Program-made: the position numbers and the translations under genes
In this document: piece after piece, positions 33,706 to 46,865 of the stretch
How the letters are laid out: the number at the start of each line of letters is the position of its first letter
Position numbering within the stretch: the first letter of the stretch is position 1
Assembly (NCBI RefSeq): GCF_029873635.1
Contig: NC_080421.1
Span: forward strand, 41,087,120-41,151,119
DNA from: Malania oleifera
Lineage: Eukaryota > Streptophyta > Magnoliopsida > Santalales > Ximeniaceae
Direction of reading: 5' to 3'
Length of the DNA: 64,000 bases
The notes under the pieces: generated by a model
What the model was told of the DNA's origin: nothing
The model's input: only the letters and a program-made list of their open reading frames with translations
The model's database searches: none

Positions 33706-34981
33706 TATAACATATTCTCAAATAATGATACATAACTATTTCTTAATAATAATTGTTAAATCAATATCATCATGCCATTTCATAACATACTATGAAAATC
33801 TTCGGCCCTTACGCCGCCAGCATTTCATATTTTATCATTCACGGCCCGTACGCTGTATTACATATCAGATAACATTCTCATCCTGTATGCCAACATATTA
33901 TATAAAAGGCTCGACCCGTATGCCGGCATATCATATAAGAAAACCCTCGGCCCGTATGCCGGTATATCATAACAAAACCCTCAGCTCGTATGCCGGTATA
34001 TCACAACAAAACCCTCAGCTCGTACGCCGGTATATCATAACAAAACCCTCGGCCCGTACGCCGGTATATCGTAAAAGAAACTTTGTATCATTTAAACATT
34101 TCCCAGAAACAGTAAATCATAATAAATTTTACTCATGCCACACAAAATGGGTGTTACTCATATTTAAAACATATCATCATTTACAACAGTATTTTCCCAA
34201 ATATAATGCTAATATATATATATATATATAAATATATATATATATATTTATTCTCTTGAAATTAGATGCCATAAATTATACATACATTTTCATGAAACAA
34301 CTAGCTTAATTTATCCCCTTACTTGATTCTTGAAAAGCCCTTACAACAACTAATCCTGCACCCGCAAGGTTCTCTGTTCAACTCCCTGCAAACAACATTT
34401 CTCAGAATAGAAGTTCAGTATTTCTACGCGTACTATGTTTTCTACAACTATATGGAAGACCAAATACTGAATAAAAATCTTACCCTAAATTTGGGATAAA
34501 ATCCAAACTAGCCCCACCGACAATCCACTCCAGTAAATTTGCAGAGAACTTCCCCAGGAGTGTTGTGGCAGCTTTGTATCATCGATCCAGCGAAGAATGG
34601 ACCCAAAAACTTAGAGAGAAAGAGTGAAAAACTGAAGAGGAGAGAGAAGGAAAGGATTTTCTTAAAATTTCTGCATTAGAAACCAAATTAGGGCTATTTA
34701 GACACTGGCCTTCGTCGACGAGCCACGTCACCTCATCGATGAGGTCACGAAGAGAGTTCTTCGATGAACATTATTCCTCGTCAACGAAATTCAAAGCTCA
34801 AAAAATAGCCTCTCGGTATCTTCTCGTCAACGAGACACATCCCCGTCGATGAACCCCCCATGTATGCTCGTCGACAAATCCCATGTGTTCCTCGATGAGA
34901 CCTTGTTTAAATATTAAAATACAATTTCCTTTTTCCTCCCCCTTTTATAATTTAAATACTGTAATTCTTCGAGTCACTACA
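33706..34981 (-). repeat. Gypsy-B 3' LTR, proximal piece
   Basis: It matches about 40917-42131. It carries four GGTATATC units spaced 34 bp (33961, 33995, 34029, 34063), one more than the 5' LTR. An (AT)n run at 34210-34246 is longer than in the other copy. The palindrome array is at about 34705-34890. Confidence 0.9.
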
Positions 34982-34995
34982 TTCTCCCCTCTTTA
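34982..34995 (-). other. Gypsy-B polypurine tract
   Basis: On the minus strand AAAGAGGGGAGAA abuts the 3' LTR start TGTAGTGACTCG at 34981. Confidence 0.88.
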
Positions 34996-35269
34996 TAAAA
35001 ATTTTTTCCTTGAAATTTACTATTCATATGATTCAACATCCCTTAAAGAAAAGTGGTCTTCTTATTTCATTACTTACCCTCACTTATGGCGAAGGAATAC
35101 TGTGGTTACATTCCAACTCCTAGGAGATTACATATGTAAAATAAAATTCTCCCAAAATCAAAATACTACTTATTAATTAAACTAATACATACATTAACTA
35201 ACCTGCAAAAGAAACATTACATATTATTACACTTTTATTATTACAATTGAACTCCACTAAATAATTGTG

Positions 35270-38200
35270 GATATCTCTATCTTATCTGCTCCTCGAGCTC
35301 TCAAGAAGCTTCCTCTATTACATGATTTCTCCACAAGACTTTCACCAGGGGAATTTTCTTATTACGTAATTCTTGTTCCCTCCTGTCTAGAATCTGCACT
35401 AGCAGCCCCTCATAAACTAATGAATCACTGAGCTTTAATTCACCATAATTAATCACGTAAGAAGGGTCTGGGATGTATTTCCTCAACATGGAAACGTGGA
35501 ATACGTCGTGCATCCTGGACAATACATGTGGCAAAGCTAGCCTGTAGGCAACCGGCCCCACTTTCTGTAGAATCTCGAACGGGATAATGAACCTAGGGCT
35601 AAATTTACCTTTCTTCCCAAATCTCATAACCCCTTTTAACGGAGCTATTTTCAAGAACACGTGATCACCAATATCAAATTCTAATTTTCTGCAGCGGTTA
35701 TCGACATAACTCTTCTGTCGGCTCTGAGCTGCACTGATTCTATCTCTGATGGGCCAAACCTTATCATATGCTTGCTGCATTAACTCTGGCCCCACAACAC
35801 GCCGCTTACCCATCACATTGCAAAATAAAGGAGAACGGCATCTCCTACCATAGAGCACCTCAAACGATGTCATGTCAATGCCGATCTAATAACTATTATT
35901 ATACGTGAATTCCACCAGCGGCATAAACTGAGTCCAACTACTCCCAAAAACTCCCAAAATCCAGCACGCATGGTCGAAGCATATCTTCCAATATCTAAAT
36001 CGTCCTCTCAATCTACCCGTCTGACTAAGGGTGGAACGTCATGCTGAAAGATAACTGAGACCCTAGAGCCTCCAGCAAGCTCCTCCAAAATCATGACGTG
36101 AAACGCGGGTCTTGATCTAATACTATAAACACTGGCACGCCATGAAAATGGACTATCTCTCAAATATAAATCTCTTCCAGTATATCCATGAAGTAGCTGA
36201 TCTTGATGGGAAGAAAATGGGCAGTTTTGGTTAAATGATCCACAATCGCCCAAATTGCATTCTAGCCATGCAATGCAGACGACAACCCTGAAAAAAAAAT
36301 TCATGGATATATGATCTCATTTCCACTCTGGGATAAAAAGTGGCTACAACTGGCCTACTGGCCTCTGGTGCTCAACTTTTATCTACTGACACGTCAAACA
36401 TTGCACTACATATTCGGCAATCTCCTTCTTTATACCACTCCACCAATAAAACTCTCGTAGATCCCTATACATTTTCGTACTGCTAGGATGAACTGTGTAC
36501 AAAGATTTGTGAGCCTCCTCTAATATGGTCTCCCTTATGTCAACATCAGTAGGAACAAATAATCTAGAACGGAACCGCAAAGCCCCATCATCTGAAATGC
36601 AGAATTCCTCCCCCTGACCATCCTGCACTCTGACTAGTACCTCTGCTAATTCTGGATTGTCTTTCTGAGCAGCTTTAATCCTTTCCTACAGAGTAGGCTA
36701 CACCACTAAACTGGCAATACATGCCTGAGAACCACTCTCGACCATCTCTATGCGGAGTCTCTCTAGATCCATCATGATTGGGTACTAGATCTCCATAGCT
36801 GCCAATGCTGGTCCCACATATTTCCTGCTCAACGCGTCAGCTACCACATTTGCTTTCCCTGGGTGATAACTGATAGTACAATTGAAATATTTAATAAGCT
36901 CCAACTACCTCCTCGACCTCATATTCAATTCCTTCTGAGTGAAAAAGTACTTTAAACTTTTATAGTCGAAGAAAATTTCACACTGTTCACCATACAGATA
37001 ATGCCTCCAAATCTTCAATGCGTGTACCATTGCAGCTAATTCAAGATCGTGAGTAGGGTAGTTCTTTTCATACTCTTTCAACTGCTTGGAAGCATACGCT
37101 CCCACCCTGCCATGCTGCATCAGTATATAGCCAAGTCCCTTTAAGGACGCATTATTGTAGATAAGATATCCCTCACCTCCTGACGGGATGATCAACACTG
37201 GTGTCATGACAAGTCTCTGCTTCAACTCCTGAAAACTCTGTTCACAACTGTCATCCCATTCAAACCTGACGTTCTTCCTAGTCAGTTATGTCAAAGGCAT
37301 TGATAATGCTGAGAATCCCTTAATAAAATGACGGTAATACCCAGCTAACTCCAAGAAACTCCTGATCTCCTGGACATTCCTTGGTCTAGCCCAATTCACT
37401 ACCGCATCAATTTTACTAGGATCCACATAAATACTATCACCTGAAATAACATGCCTCAAAAACACAACATTCTCAAGCCAGAATTCACACTTACTGAACT
37501 TAGCGTACAACTTCTGTTCCTTGAGCACTTGTAAAAATTGCCTCAAATGCATCTCATACTCCTCATAGCTCCTCGAATAGACCAATGCATCATAAATAAA
37601 AACAACAACAAACTGGTCTAAATATTGGTGAAAGACTCTATTCATCAAATCCATAAATACCACAGGAGCATTCGTCAGACCAAACGGCATCACGAGGAAT
37701 TCATAATGCCCATATCTACTCCTGAAAGTCGTCTTCGAGACGTCTTCTGCTTTCACTTTCACCTGATGGTAGCCTAATCTAAGATCAATCTTGGAATACA
37801 CCCGTGTACCCTGGAGCTGGTCAAATCACCTATACGGGGTAGAGGATACTTGTTCTTGATCATTACCTTATTAATTTCTCTATAATCTATACACATCCTC
37901 ATGAACCCGTCTTCCTTCTTCACAAATAATACTGGAGCTCCCTATGGAGATACACTAAGTCGTATAAAACCCTTATCAAGAAAATCTTGTAACTGATTCT
38001 TTAATTCTACCAAATCTACTAGCATCATTCGATACAGTGCTTTAGAAATTGGTGCTAAACCTGGTAGCAGATCAATAGGAAAATCTATCTCCCTATCAAG
38101 TGGCAAGCCTGGAAACTCATCTAGAAAGACATCTGTAAACTCCTTTACTACTGGCACACTAGCAGGCTTCAATTCATTCCCTGTCATCTCCTTCACAAAA

Positions 38201-39729
38201 GCCACGAATCTTTGACAACCACTCAGAAGCAGTCTCCTTGCCTGAATAGCTGAAACTAACTGAGGTAGAGATTGCACTCGTGACCCTATAAATCTAAATT
38301 CTAGTCTTCTTGGGGGCCTGAATATCACTTCTCATGAATGGCAATCAATCCTGGTGAAATCAGCTGCTAGTCAATCCATGTCAAATATGACATCAAACTC
38401 GTGCATGTCCAGCACTATCAAATCAGCAAAGATTTTCCCCTGAATATCAACTGGACAGTCTCGGAGCACCCTTCTACACCTCATTGCTAACCCAGTTGAT
38501 GTAGATACTAACAACCCTATGTTTAATAACTGTGTTTCTGCCCCACATAGTGTAGTGCGCTCTAGAGACACAAACGAGTGTATGGCTCTTGAATCAAATA
38601 ATATTGTAACTTTAAATAAAATCATGCTAACCATACCTGTCACCACATCGCCGGCTATCTCAGCATCACCCGATGTCAAAGCAAAAACCCTTGCTGGAGC
38701 CATATTCCTCTACTGGCCTCCACATAGTGCCTGATAACCTCCCTGGTACGGTCTAGGAGCAGGAGCGAAATCTGGTGGTAAAGGGAAGTCTCACACTAGA
38801 TGTCCCTATCTACTGCAGTGATAGTAGATAGCTCATCCCACTCGACACTCTCCCCAGTGCCTCCTTCCACAAGCCTGACATACAAGAGGATTCTACATTA
38901 TCTGAACCTTATGACCTCCGGTCACCAGCCTCTGTCCTCTGCCATTGCTTCCTCTTCTCCACTGACCCTGCCTAGGACCCTGCTGAAAGCTAGTAGGCGT
39001 AGATATCTTCTTCTGTCCCTGCTCCTCTACGTCCATACGCTCACTAATCTCAACCAAGGCTACTCTGTCGACTAGCTCAGCAAAGTTTTGTATCTTAAGC
39101 ACCACCGCCTGCTTGAATATACCTTGCCTCAATTCTCTCTCAAACTATCTCACCTTCTTTACTTCATTAGGGACGATATACGGAGCAAAACATGATAACT
39201 CTATGAACCGCGCCGCATACTACTAGACTGATAGTTGTCCCTGTTTCAGATTTTGGAACTCTTCCACTTTAGCTTTCCTAACAGTGGCTGGAAAATACCT
39301 GTCAAAGAATAATTCTTTAAATCAGTCACATGTCATGGCTATCGGCGTCATCCTTTGCTGCTCTAGAAGTCTCACAGTAGTCCACCACCTCTCGGCCTCC
39401 CCTATTAGTTTATAGGTGGCGAAAAGGACCCCCTACTCCTTCGTACACTGTAACACCGCCAGAACCTTCTCAATTTCCTGCATCCATTTCTCGGTGGCTG
39501 CAGGATCAACTTCCCCTGAAAATGCTGGAGAACTCATCCTAGTAAACTTCTCTATAGTACACCCATGGCCTGCAGACGGGCCTCCATGCTCTCTAAAGCT
39601 CCTAGCGATCTCAGTCATAACCTGTTGAGCCACACTGTGTAATACAGCATCATAATCAGCTTCGCCTGCACTCGAGGGCTCTGCCTCATCACTGCCACTT
39701 GCGTGGGCACTGCCTTCTCTTGGATCCAT
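35270..39729 (-). pseudogene. Gypsy-B gag-pol (chromovirus, degenerate)
   Basis: Gag begins MDPREGSAHA at 39729 and contains CTIEKFTRMSSPAFSGEVDP. Protease (38703-38371) reads LFDSRAIHSFVS, so the catalytic DSG is DSR. RT (about 38170-37286) keeps [19 protein letters not shown] and MPFGLTNAP, but the catalytic box is [10 protein letters not shown]: the first aspartate is tyrosine. RNase H (about 37220-36800) has [10 protein letters not shown], where the first catalytic aspartate is asparagine, then YPTHDLELA. Integrase (36628-35880) begins with the H-H-C-C finger ending CLTCQ and then decays. The C-terminal part (35873-35301) has [23 protein letters not shown] and a chromodomain-like VKVLWRNHVIEEAS ending in a stop. 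Three active sites are lost, so this copy cannot act on its own. Confidence 0.9.
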
Positions 39730-40017
39730 CCTGAAAAAAAACAAACATAACTTAGAAACCCTATCCTTATAATTTACGTGCCTAACATAGTCCCCTATCT
39801 TGACATTCCCATCCCCTTTCCAAATCCAATCCCATATTCAAGGAACACAACCCGACAATAGTTTACTATGGTTTTCCTGAAATCATTACCCCAAGAAAAA
39901 CACAGAAACCACCATAGAAGTCTTGCCTTTAGAGTGTAGGACAAAACTTTAAATATTTTTCCTATACTCTGGTATCATTTTCGCTGCACTTTAAAGTATA
40001 CAGAACCTAGCAACCTA

Positions 40018-40030
40018 GGCTCTGATACCA
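40018..40030 (-). other. Gypsy-B primer binding site
   Basis: On the minus strand TGGTATCAGAGCC lies three bases after the 5' LTR end (GGTCGTTACA at 40034). Initiator-Met type. Confidence 0.92.
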
Positions 40031-40033
40031 AAC

Positions 40034-42131
40034 TGTAACGACCTTCTTATTTGACCATTCTTTTTTTCATGATAAGAAAACCAATATAATAAACCTAGAA
40101 GATCATGATCAAACTAAGCTTGTGGGTACCATGGATACATCATAAATACAACAAGGAAGCCTAAGCAGCAGGAAATATAAATTCATATACATCTCATATT
40201 ACCATTTAATACAATACCAGAGTTTACTATATCCATTACATACAACCCAAAACAGCCAAAACCAATCCTAGGGTCGTTACCCAAAATCCATCTGACCCTA
40301 GAAAATGACTTACCGTTCAGATAGGGTAGGACTAATGAACTTTAACGCTGCGGAGCTTTATCCACTCTCCTATCTAGGGCTCCTGAAATATTTATATAAA
40401 TTGGGGTGAGACACCTCTCAGTAAGGGAAAATAAACTAATACCAATGTGTGGCAACATAAGTATTTCCGTGTTACACATATAGCAGTATATAAACATATT
40501 TGGTAAAACTGTCTGTATCAAATATGAGAAAACATATATAATCATAACATGGTAGAACATACTGGATTTCCATAAACATAATTCATCTGATATAATAATA
40601 ATACAAAAACACCCTAGAAGGTTAGCTGGCTGGTGTCATGTCTTACCCCACATGATTGGGTTGTGTGGCCCGAAGGCGGGACCTGACAATGGCTGGCCAA
40701 CCACTGACAAGTTAAAAGTAAAGTCTGTAAGTACAATGGGTCTACCAGACCTAGTCCGTACACCAGGGGTGCCAACACTACAATAAACCACATCGACTAT
40801 CCATCCTCATACTGCCTCGTACGACAGCAATAACACAAATATCACAATGATCGTGATCACATATCTATGATATCGTGCTCGTGTAAGCCTAAACCAAGCC
40901 AATCAGGTTCTGATAACATATAACATATTCTCAAATAATGATACATGACTATTTCATAATAATAATTGTTAAATCAATATCATCATACCATTTCATAACA
41001 TACTATGAAAATCTTAGGCCCTTACACCAGCATTTCGTATTTTATCATTCACGACCCATACACTGTATTACATATCAGATAACATTCTCAGCCTGTACAC
41101 CGACATATCATATAAAAGGCTCGGCCCATACGCTGGCATATCATATAAGAAAACCCTTGGCCCGTACACTGGTATATCATAATAAAACCCTCCGCCCATA
41201 CACCGGTATATCATAACAAAACCCTCAGCTCGTACGCCGGTATATCATAACAAAAACTTTGTATCATTTAAACATTTCCTAGAAATAGTAAATCATAATA
41301 AATTTTACTCATGCCACACAAAATGGGTGTTACTCATATTTAAAACATATCATCATTTACAGCAGTATTTTCCCAAACATAATGCTAATATATATATTTA
41401 TTCTCTTGAAATTATATGTTGTAAAATTATACATACATTTTCATGAAACAACTAGTTTAGTTTAACCCCTTACCTGATTCCTGAAAAGCCCCTACAACAA
41501 CTAATCCTGCACCCGCAGGGTTCTCCGTTCAACTCCCTACAAACAAAATTTCTCAGAACAAAAGTTCAGTATTTCTTCACGTATTACATTTTCTACAACT
41601 GTAGGGAAGGCCAAATACTAAATAAAAGCCTTACCTGAATTTGGGATGAAATTCAAACTAGCCCCACCGATGATCCACTCCAGTAGACTTGTAGAGAACT
41701 TCCCCAAGAGTGTTGTGACGGCTTCAGATCATCGATTTGGTGAAGAACGGACCCAAAAACTTAGAGAGAAAGAGTGGAAAACCGAAGAGGAGAGAAAAGG
41801 AAAGGATTTTCTTAAAATTTTTGTGCTGGAAACCAAATTAGGGCTATTTCTACACTGGCCTTCATCGACGAGCTACATAACCTCGTCGACAAAGTCATGA
41901 AGAGAGTTCGTTGACGAACGTTATTCCACGCTGATAAAATTCAGAGTTGGAAAAATAGCCTCTCGGTTTCTTCTCGTCAACAAGACACGTCCCTGTTGAC
42001 AAACCCCTCACGTATGCTCGTCGACAAATCCCTTGTGTTCGTCAATGAGACCTTGTTTAAATATTAAAATACAATTTCCTTTTTCCTCCTCCTTTTATTG
42101 TTTAAATACCATAATTATTCGGGTCACTACA
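40034..42131 (-). repeat. Gypsy-B 5' LTR (2098 bp, complete)
   Basis: On the minus strand it runs TGTAGTGACCCGAATAATTATG (split in print: TGTAGTGACC, CGAATAATTATG) to AAGGTCGTTACA. It holds the palindrome array at 41860-42040, three GGTATATC units spaced 34 bp (41171, 41205, 41239) and the GGGTTGTGTGGCCCGAAGGC block (40662). No coding frame. Confidence 0.92.
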
Positions 42132-42515
42132 ACGATGACCCAAACCTCTGTGTCGATTTGCTGCGGACATGGAGAATCGAGGCCGTGGGGCTACGATGAC
42201 CCAAACCTCTATGTCGGTTTGTTATGGACGTGGAGAATCCAAGCTATGGGGGTACGATGACCCAATCTTCTGTGTCAGTTTGCTGCGGACGTGGAGAATT
42301 TGAGCCGTGGGGGTACGATGACTTGAACCTCTACGTCGATTTTCTACGGATGTGAAGAGTCTGAGCCATGGTGGTACGATGACCTAAACCTCTGTGTCGG
42401 TTTGTTGCAGGCATGGAGAATCCAATCCATGGCGGTACGATGACCCAAACTTCTATGTTGGTTTGCTGCGTACGTGGAGAATCCGAGTTGTGGGGGTACG
42501 ATGACCCAAACCAAC
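42132..42515. repeat. 61-bp tandem array, right part (about six units)
   Basis: ACGAT landmarks at 42132, 42193, 42254, 42315, 42376, 42437 and 42498 are spaced exactly 61 bp. It is the continuation of 23930-24107. Minus-strand open frames across it (for example 42331-42522) are by-products, since 61 is not a multiple of three and no peptide repeats. Confidence 0.92.
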
Positions 42516-43593
42516 ATTTCAAAATGTGTTTAAGTGTAGTTTATAGTTTTAGGTTTGAAACATAGTTGACTCGCTGGAGATATCAATCGAGGACAGATTA
42601 CCCTATTGAGGGTGATCAATCGGACGCGAGATCTCAAGATTTTTTGGAAAATTTCCCTAGGTATAGAGCTCAAAGTTACTCCATTGTGGATGACCAATCG
42701 GGAACAAAATCCTGAGGTCTTTTGGACAATGAGCATTCAAGTGCGAGATTCTAAATCTTGAAAAAGTTGCTCCAATAGGGAGGATCAATCGGGTGCGAGA
42801 TCCCGAGATTCTTTGGTTGTCTTTGGATTGCCTGATTTGAAATTCAAAAACTAATGTCCCGATTGGTTCTTAGGCCAACTACCTCAGTATGTCAATCTGT
42901 GCCTGGGGTCAACCACCTCAACTTCTGATATTGGCAAGTCAAGAATGGTTCGGTCAAAGATGCCCAAGCTTATTTCACAAGACAAGTATGGATGAAATGC
43001 TTTTTGTGGCTATGTGCATGCATGTTTCTAACTTGTGATGCTAGAATGTATAGATATGTTGTTTTATGTACATGATGCATGTTTCATGACATGAATGCAT
43101 GCCGCTACCCAAAATTTGAATGCTTTTCCTCAAATACATGAAATGCACGAGGATGCATGACCTTTCTTCTTCCAATGCGATTGTAGTCAATAACTCAATC
43201 CCGAATCTTAGGCGTGCTTTTAACATGAGAACTGCCCCAGTTTCATTTATTTATTCACTGGTCAAGGCCTTGTCTTCAACTTCTATTATGCCATGAAAGC
43301 TCAAAAACTACCCCAGTTTCGGTCTTCAGCCACTGATCTTGGCTATGTTTTCATCTTGTGCTCTGATATGAAGGCATCGGAATCAGTTTAGACAAAACTC
43401 AACCCAAGATCAGTCCTAGCTACCATTGTTTGTCACTGGTCTTGGCTTCAAAATTGGCTCTGTCATGAGGGCACTTGAATTGGCTCCACTAGCACTGTCA
43501 CGCCCCAAACCCGAAAATGGGGTTCCTAGCAAACTTTAACTTTGAGGCTTTCACCAGCCCTCTTTTCTTCTCCTCTTTTCCTTCTCTTTTTTT

Positions 43594-43640
<47 letters not shown>

Positions 43641-43895
43641 TTTTGTTGCTAACTCTAAGTCCCCTGTTCTGGTAAAATTGCTTCCTATGTCGATGAAAAA
43701 TGTAAGCAAAAGTGAACAACATTTGAAACAAATACATGGGATGAGACTGAAATGCATTTCATTCAATTTCAAATTTCAAAATGTTCAAAACAAAATGATA
43801 ACATTCTCCTATTTCATGATCCCTCTTTCTCATTTTTCTGATTGGCCCTTCAATCCATCGGTATTAACTACGCCCTGTGCCATGGTTAAGTATCG
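42516..43895 (-). other. Non-coding 3' internal region of the Ogre/Tat-like element
   Basis: It holds three degenerate units of about 82-95 bp marked by GATCAATCGG-GCGAGATC near 42605, 42687 and 42782. A diverged CCCCAGTTTC word occurs at 43236 and 43312, and an (ATT)n run at 43596-43641. No frame with a known domain. It lies between gag and the 61-bp array. Confidence 0.6.
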
Positions 43896-43899
43896 GATT

Positions 43900-45780
43900 C
43901 TCTATGTATACCAGGCTCTTTGTCATCAAATGTCAAACATCCAGCATCTCTCAGTGACTGTACCTTGTGCTTAAGTGCCTAGCAGCGGTCAATGGCGTGA
44001 CCATGGGTGTTGGAGTGATATGCACACCGAGCATATGGATTGTACCACTGCGGGAAGGGATGTCATTTAGCTATTTCGGGGATGACTGAGACGAGCTTTC
44101 TTTCGAGCAATAAAGGGAATAGTTCTGAATAGGCCATGGGAATTGGTTCCACTCTACTAGGACCCCCTCTGCGTTTCTGAAAGTCCGGGTGGGTGGATGA
44201 AGGCACACAAGAAATGATCTAAGGTTTCATGCTGACATGTGCGGTTTGGTTGATGGTGGGCCCCCATCTGCCATGCTCTTTTGTGTCAAGCACCAACCAT
44301 CCGACACCTCTTAGCAACTGCACCTTATGCTTAAAAGGCCATCATTTCTCAATCGAATGACCTATTGCTCCAGTGTGGTACTCACATCGACGGTTTGCCT
44401 CATACCACTTTGGGACAGAGATTGTGATAGGGGTCCCTAGAATAGGATTAATCTTTTTGCAAACAGTGAAAGAAATAGCTCTGACTACTTCATCGAGATA
44501 GGGTCTATTTTTCAGACTTTCCTCTGGACATCTCTATCTCGTGTCTGAATATTTGGCTGGGTAGGTACAGGCCCAGAAGAAACAATCAGAGGTTTTGCGC
44601 ATGCCAGCGCTATTTGGTCAGTGTTAGGTTCGAAGATCACATTGTTTATAGGCGTACGGTGTTGATTCCCATGACGACATAGCCCCTGGATCCTCTAAGT
44701 TTCCTTGCCTTTCTTTCTTTCATACTTTCTTGGAGGGCTCTATTCTGATTCGGTGTATCTTGCTTGCCCAATACTAATTGCCCCTTCAATTCTTCCTTCG
44801 GTGACTGCCCAATCGTGACCATTATGGGGGGTGCCTCTAGGGAAATGGACAACACATGTCTTTTTGATAGGGTTTTCACATGGATGAACTATCTTCCCTT
44901 TTTCAGTCAAAAAGTGACCTCGTGCTATCGTCTCTTTCCTTTGATGAGAGTACTCACTCATCCTCTCCTCCATGCTCTTTGCACCATGGTTGTACTGAGT
45001 AATAAAAGTGCGAGTCAAATTCTTCCAAGTGTGAACTTTTACTCGGCTAGGCCATGCTAGAGCCTCCCCTGTCAAACTATTTTGGAAGCAATAGGCGAGC
45101 AAATAATCATTATCAGCATGCGCTGCCATTTTTCAGACATACATCTCTAGATAAGCTAAGGGACTTTCGGACCCACTGAACTTTTCAAAGTCTGGGACTT
45201 CAAAATTTGGAGGTAGAATAGAATTTGGCAATTTTTTGGAATTAAAGGCCTCCTTCGAATCGAGATGGGTTGCTTCCTTCATACCCTGTCCCCCTTTTCT
45301 AGTCCTACAGTTCATCTCCAAATTAGGGGTTTGATCCCGATCCATTTCTTCAGTCAACTCCATTTCTTGGGCATCAGGGTTGTTGAATAGCGGTGCATGG
45401 TCACATTCATCTGACTAGAAACACAGGTCCTGGGTCGTTTTAACGAATGTGCGCAGGCTGGGGGCCAAGCCAGCTAATGACCCCATCGATTGTGACGGGG
45501 GGTGCTCACTAACGACTTGTTTTGAGAATTGCATAGTTTTGCACAAAGAGGTGGTTATCCCCATTATTTTGTCCACCTAGTTCTTAATTTGTTGAATTTC
45601 TCGATGGATCTTCTCCTGATTCTGCTCAAGAGCCCTCACCCGGCTTTCTAACGGATTCCGCATGATCTCTTCTTTCCTTCTAGTGTTGTAAGGGTCTGAA
45701 TCCTCCCTGTCATCTTGTACTTGCATAGCCTTCCCCTTATTTAGTAGCAATTCCAGTATTCTATTCAACATACTACTCAA
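43900..45780 (-). pseudogene. Ogre/Tat-like gag remnant (gag-only element)
   Basis: The N-terminal segment (45780-45577) is charged and helical (LESRVRALEQNQEKIHREI). After stops in the same frame come NFEVPDFEKFSGSESP, MAAHADNDYLLAYCFQ, SLTGEALAW and VHTWKNLTRTFITQYN, the Retrotrans_gag pattern of Tat/Ogre elements. Stops at 45577 and 45130 and a frame change near 44880 break it. Further on are two degenerate copies of a C-YH---GH motif: CEYHTGAIGH near 44395-44360 and CAYHSNTHGH near 44025-43990, each followed by KHKVQ-LR. No protease, RT, RNase H or integrase lies between here and the 3' LTR, so the element is gag-only, like TR-GAG elements. Confidence 0.75.
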
Positions 45781-46865
45781 TTCCTCCTACCCCTGCTTTA
45801 TGCCTAGGATCCGACTTTCCAGTTGTTTAGTCATAACTTTCGTCTTACTTCTGGTTTTGTAAGGGTGGGTAGAGGTGGGCTCAATGTCAAAATTCTGGAT
45901 TTTACTTTGGCCTGATAGGAAGTTGGAACGTGATTATCGGCCCATTGGAGAGGAGATATCATGCATGGATTATGCATGGATGCATGCAATGCAACCTAAA
46001 TAATCATTCGGCCAGAGTTTCGAAAAAAAACCATACCCATTAATGATCCCGGGAATGATCAATTTTCCTCATGGCAGGGTACATCGGGAGATAAAAATTT
46101 GACTTTTTCACAAATGAATCGGGATTTTTTCAGAATATTGGCCAAGTGATATGAATGCCTAACATGGATGCAAGATGTACACAACACAAAGCATTTTCCA
46201 AACATATGTACAAAAAACACGAATTACAACATATGGAGAAGGATGTGGCTCCTGTCCCAACCCCAAGGTAAGTCTGGATATACACAAGGTTCTCTAAGGC
46301 TCTACCCTAGAAAAGGGATTTTGGATAAACATGTGTGGCTAGGCTCTAATCCCTATAAACAAAAGGTTCCCAGATTGAAACTTTGTCCTCCCTCACAGAC
46401 GTCCGAACAAAGCTTGCACTGAGTGGAGTGGTTCACGGGTCCCTATAGGCCCTGCCACATGGGGACAAACGCTATTACACCCTTATCTAATCCTACAAGG
46501 GAAAGCCCAGGTATAGAGCTGTGAGAGTGTGTGGATTTAACATTTTCAACCTACACCCTCTACCCCACATTCATCCATCCATTATTCAGAATTAAACACA
46601 TGCTTTATTTAAACAAATTATGGAAACAAGTGGCCGTATACTTATCATCTCATGCTAAATCAAGGTATTTACTGTTTAACCACATGCTTATTTAGTAAAT
46701 AATGAAAACACAAGCCTAGCATTTATTCATTCACTCATACTTACTGTGGCTATTGGCGAAGTAATCATATGAACAATATGTGCAAAACAGGGAAGGAGTA
46801 ATCAAGAAGGTTTATTAGATTTGAAATTGGGATAATTAACAATTAATCATCGGCTTGACTCTTAA
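45781..46865 (-). other. 5' leader between primer site and gag
   Basis: On the minus strand this follows the primer region and leads to gag. Only short frames without domains are present. GCATGGATTATGCATGGATGCATGC at about 45960 is printed here as two words, GCATGGATTATGC and ATGGATGCATGC; it is a local ATGCATG repeat. I see nothing else. Confidence 0.5.

Larger units (their letters stand above)
24108..42131 (-). mobile_element. Gypsy-B: Tekay-like chromovirus with Gypsy-A nested in its 3' LTR
   Basis: Both ends are perfect: TGTAACGACC at 24108 and GGGTCACTACA at 42131, flanked by the duplication ACGAT (24103-24107 and 42132-42136). On the minus strand the order is 5' LTR (42131-40034), primer site (40030-40018), gag, protease, RT, RNase H, integrase and a chromodomain-like end (39729-35270), polypurine tract (34995-34982) and 3' LTR (34981-33706 continuing at 24626-24108). 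The 3' LTR is split by Gypsy-A, and about 365 bp corresponding to 40553-40916 are missing there. Without the nested element it is about 8.9 kb, with pol broken throughout. Confidence 0.92.

Noticed and set aside
33725..34231. 168-residue frame with repeated CMPTYHI-like peptides
   Set aside because: It is a translation of the 34-bp repeats in Gypsy-B's LTR, on the strand opposite to that element.
23930..42515. 61-bp array as a coding repeat
   Set aside because: Period is not a multiple of three and frames across it contain stops and no repeating peptide.
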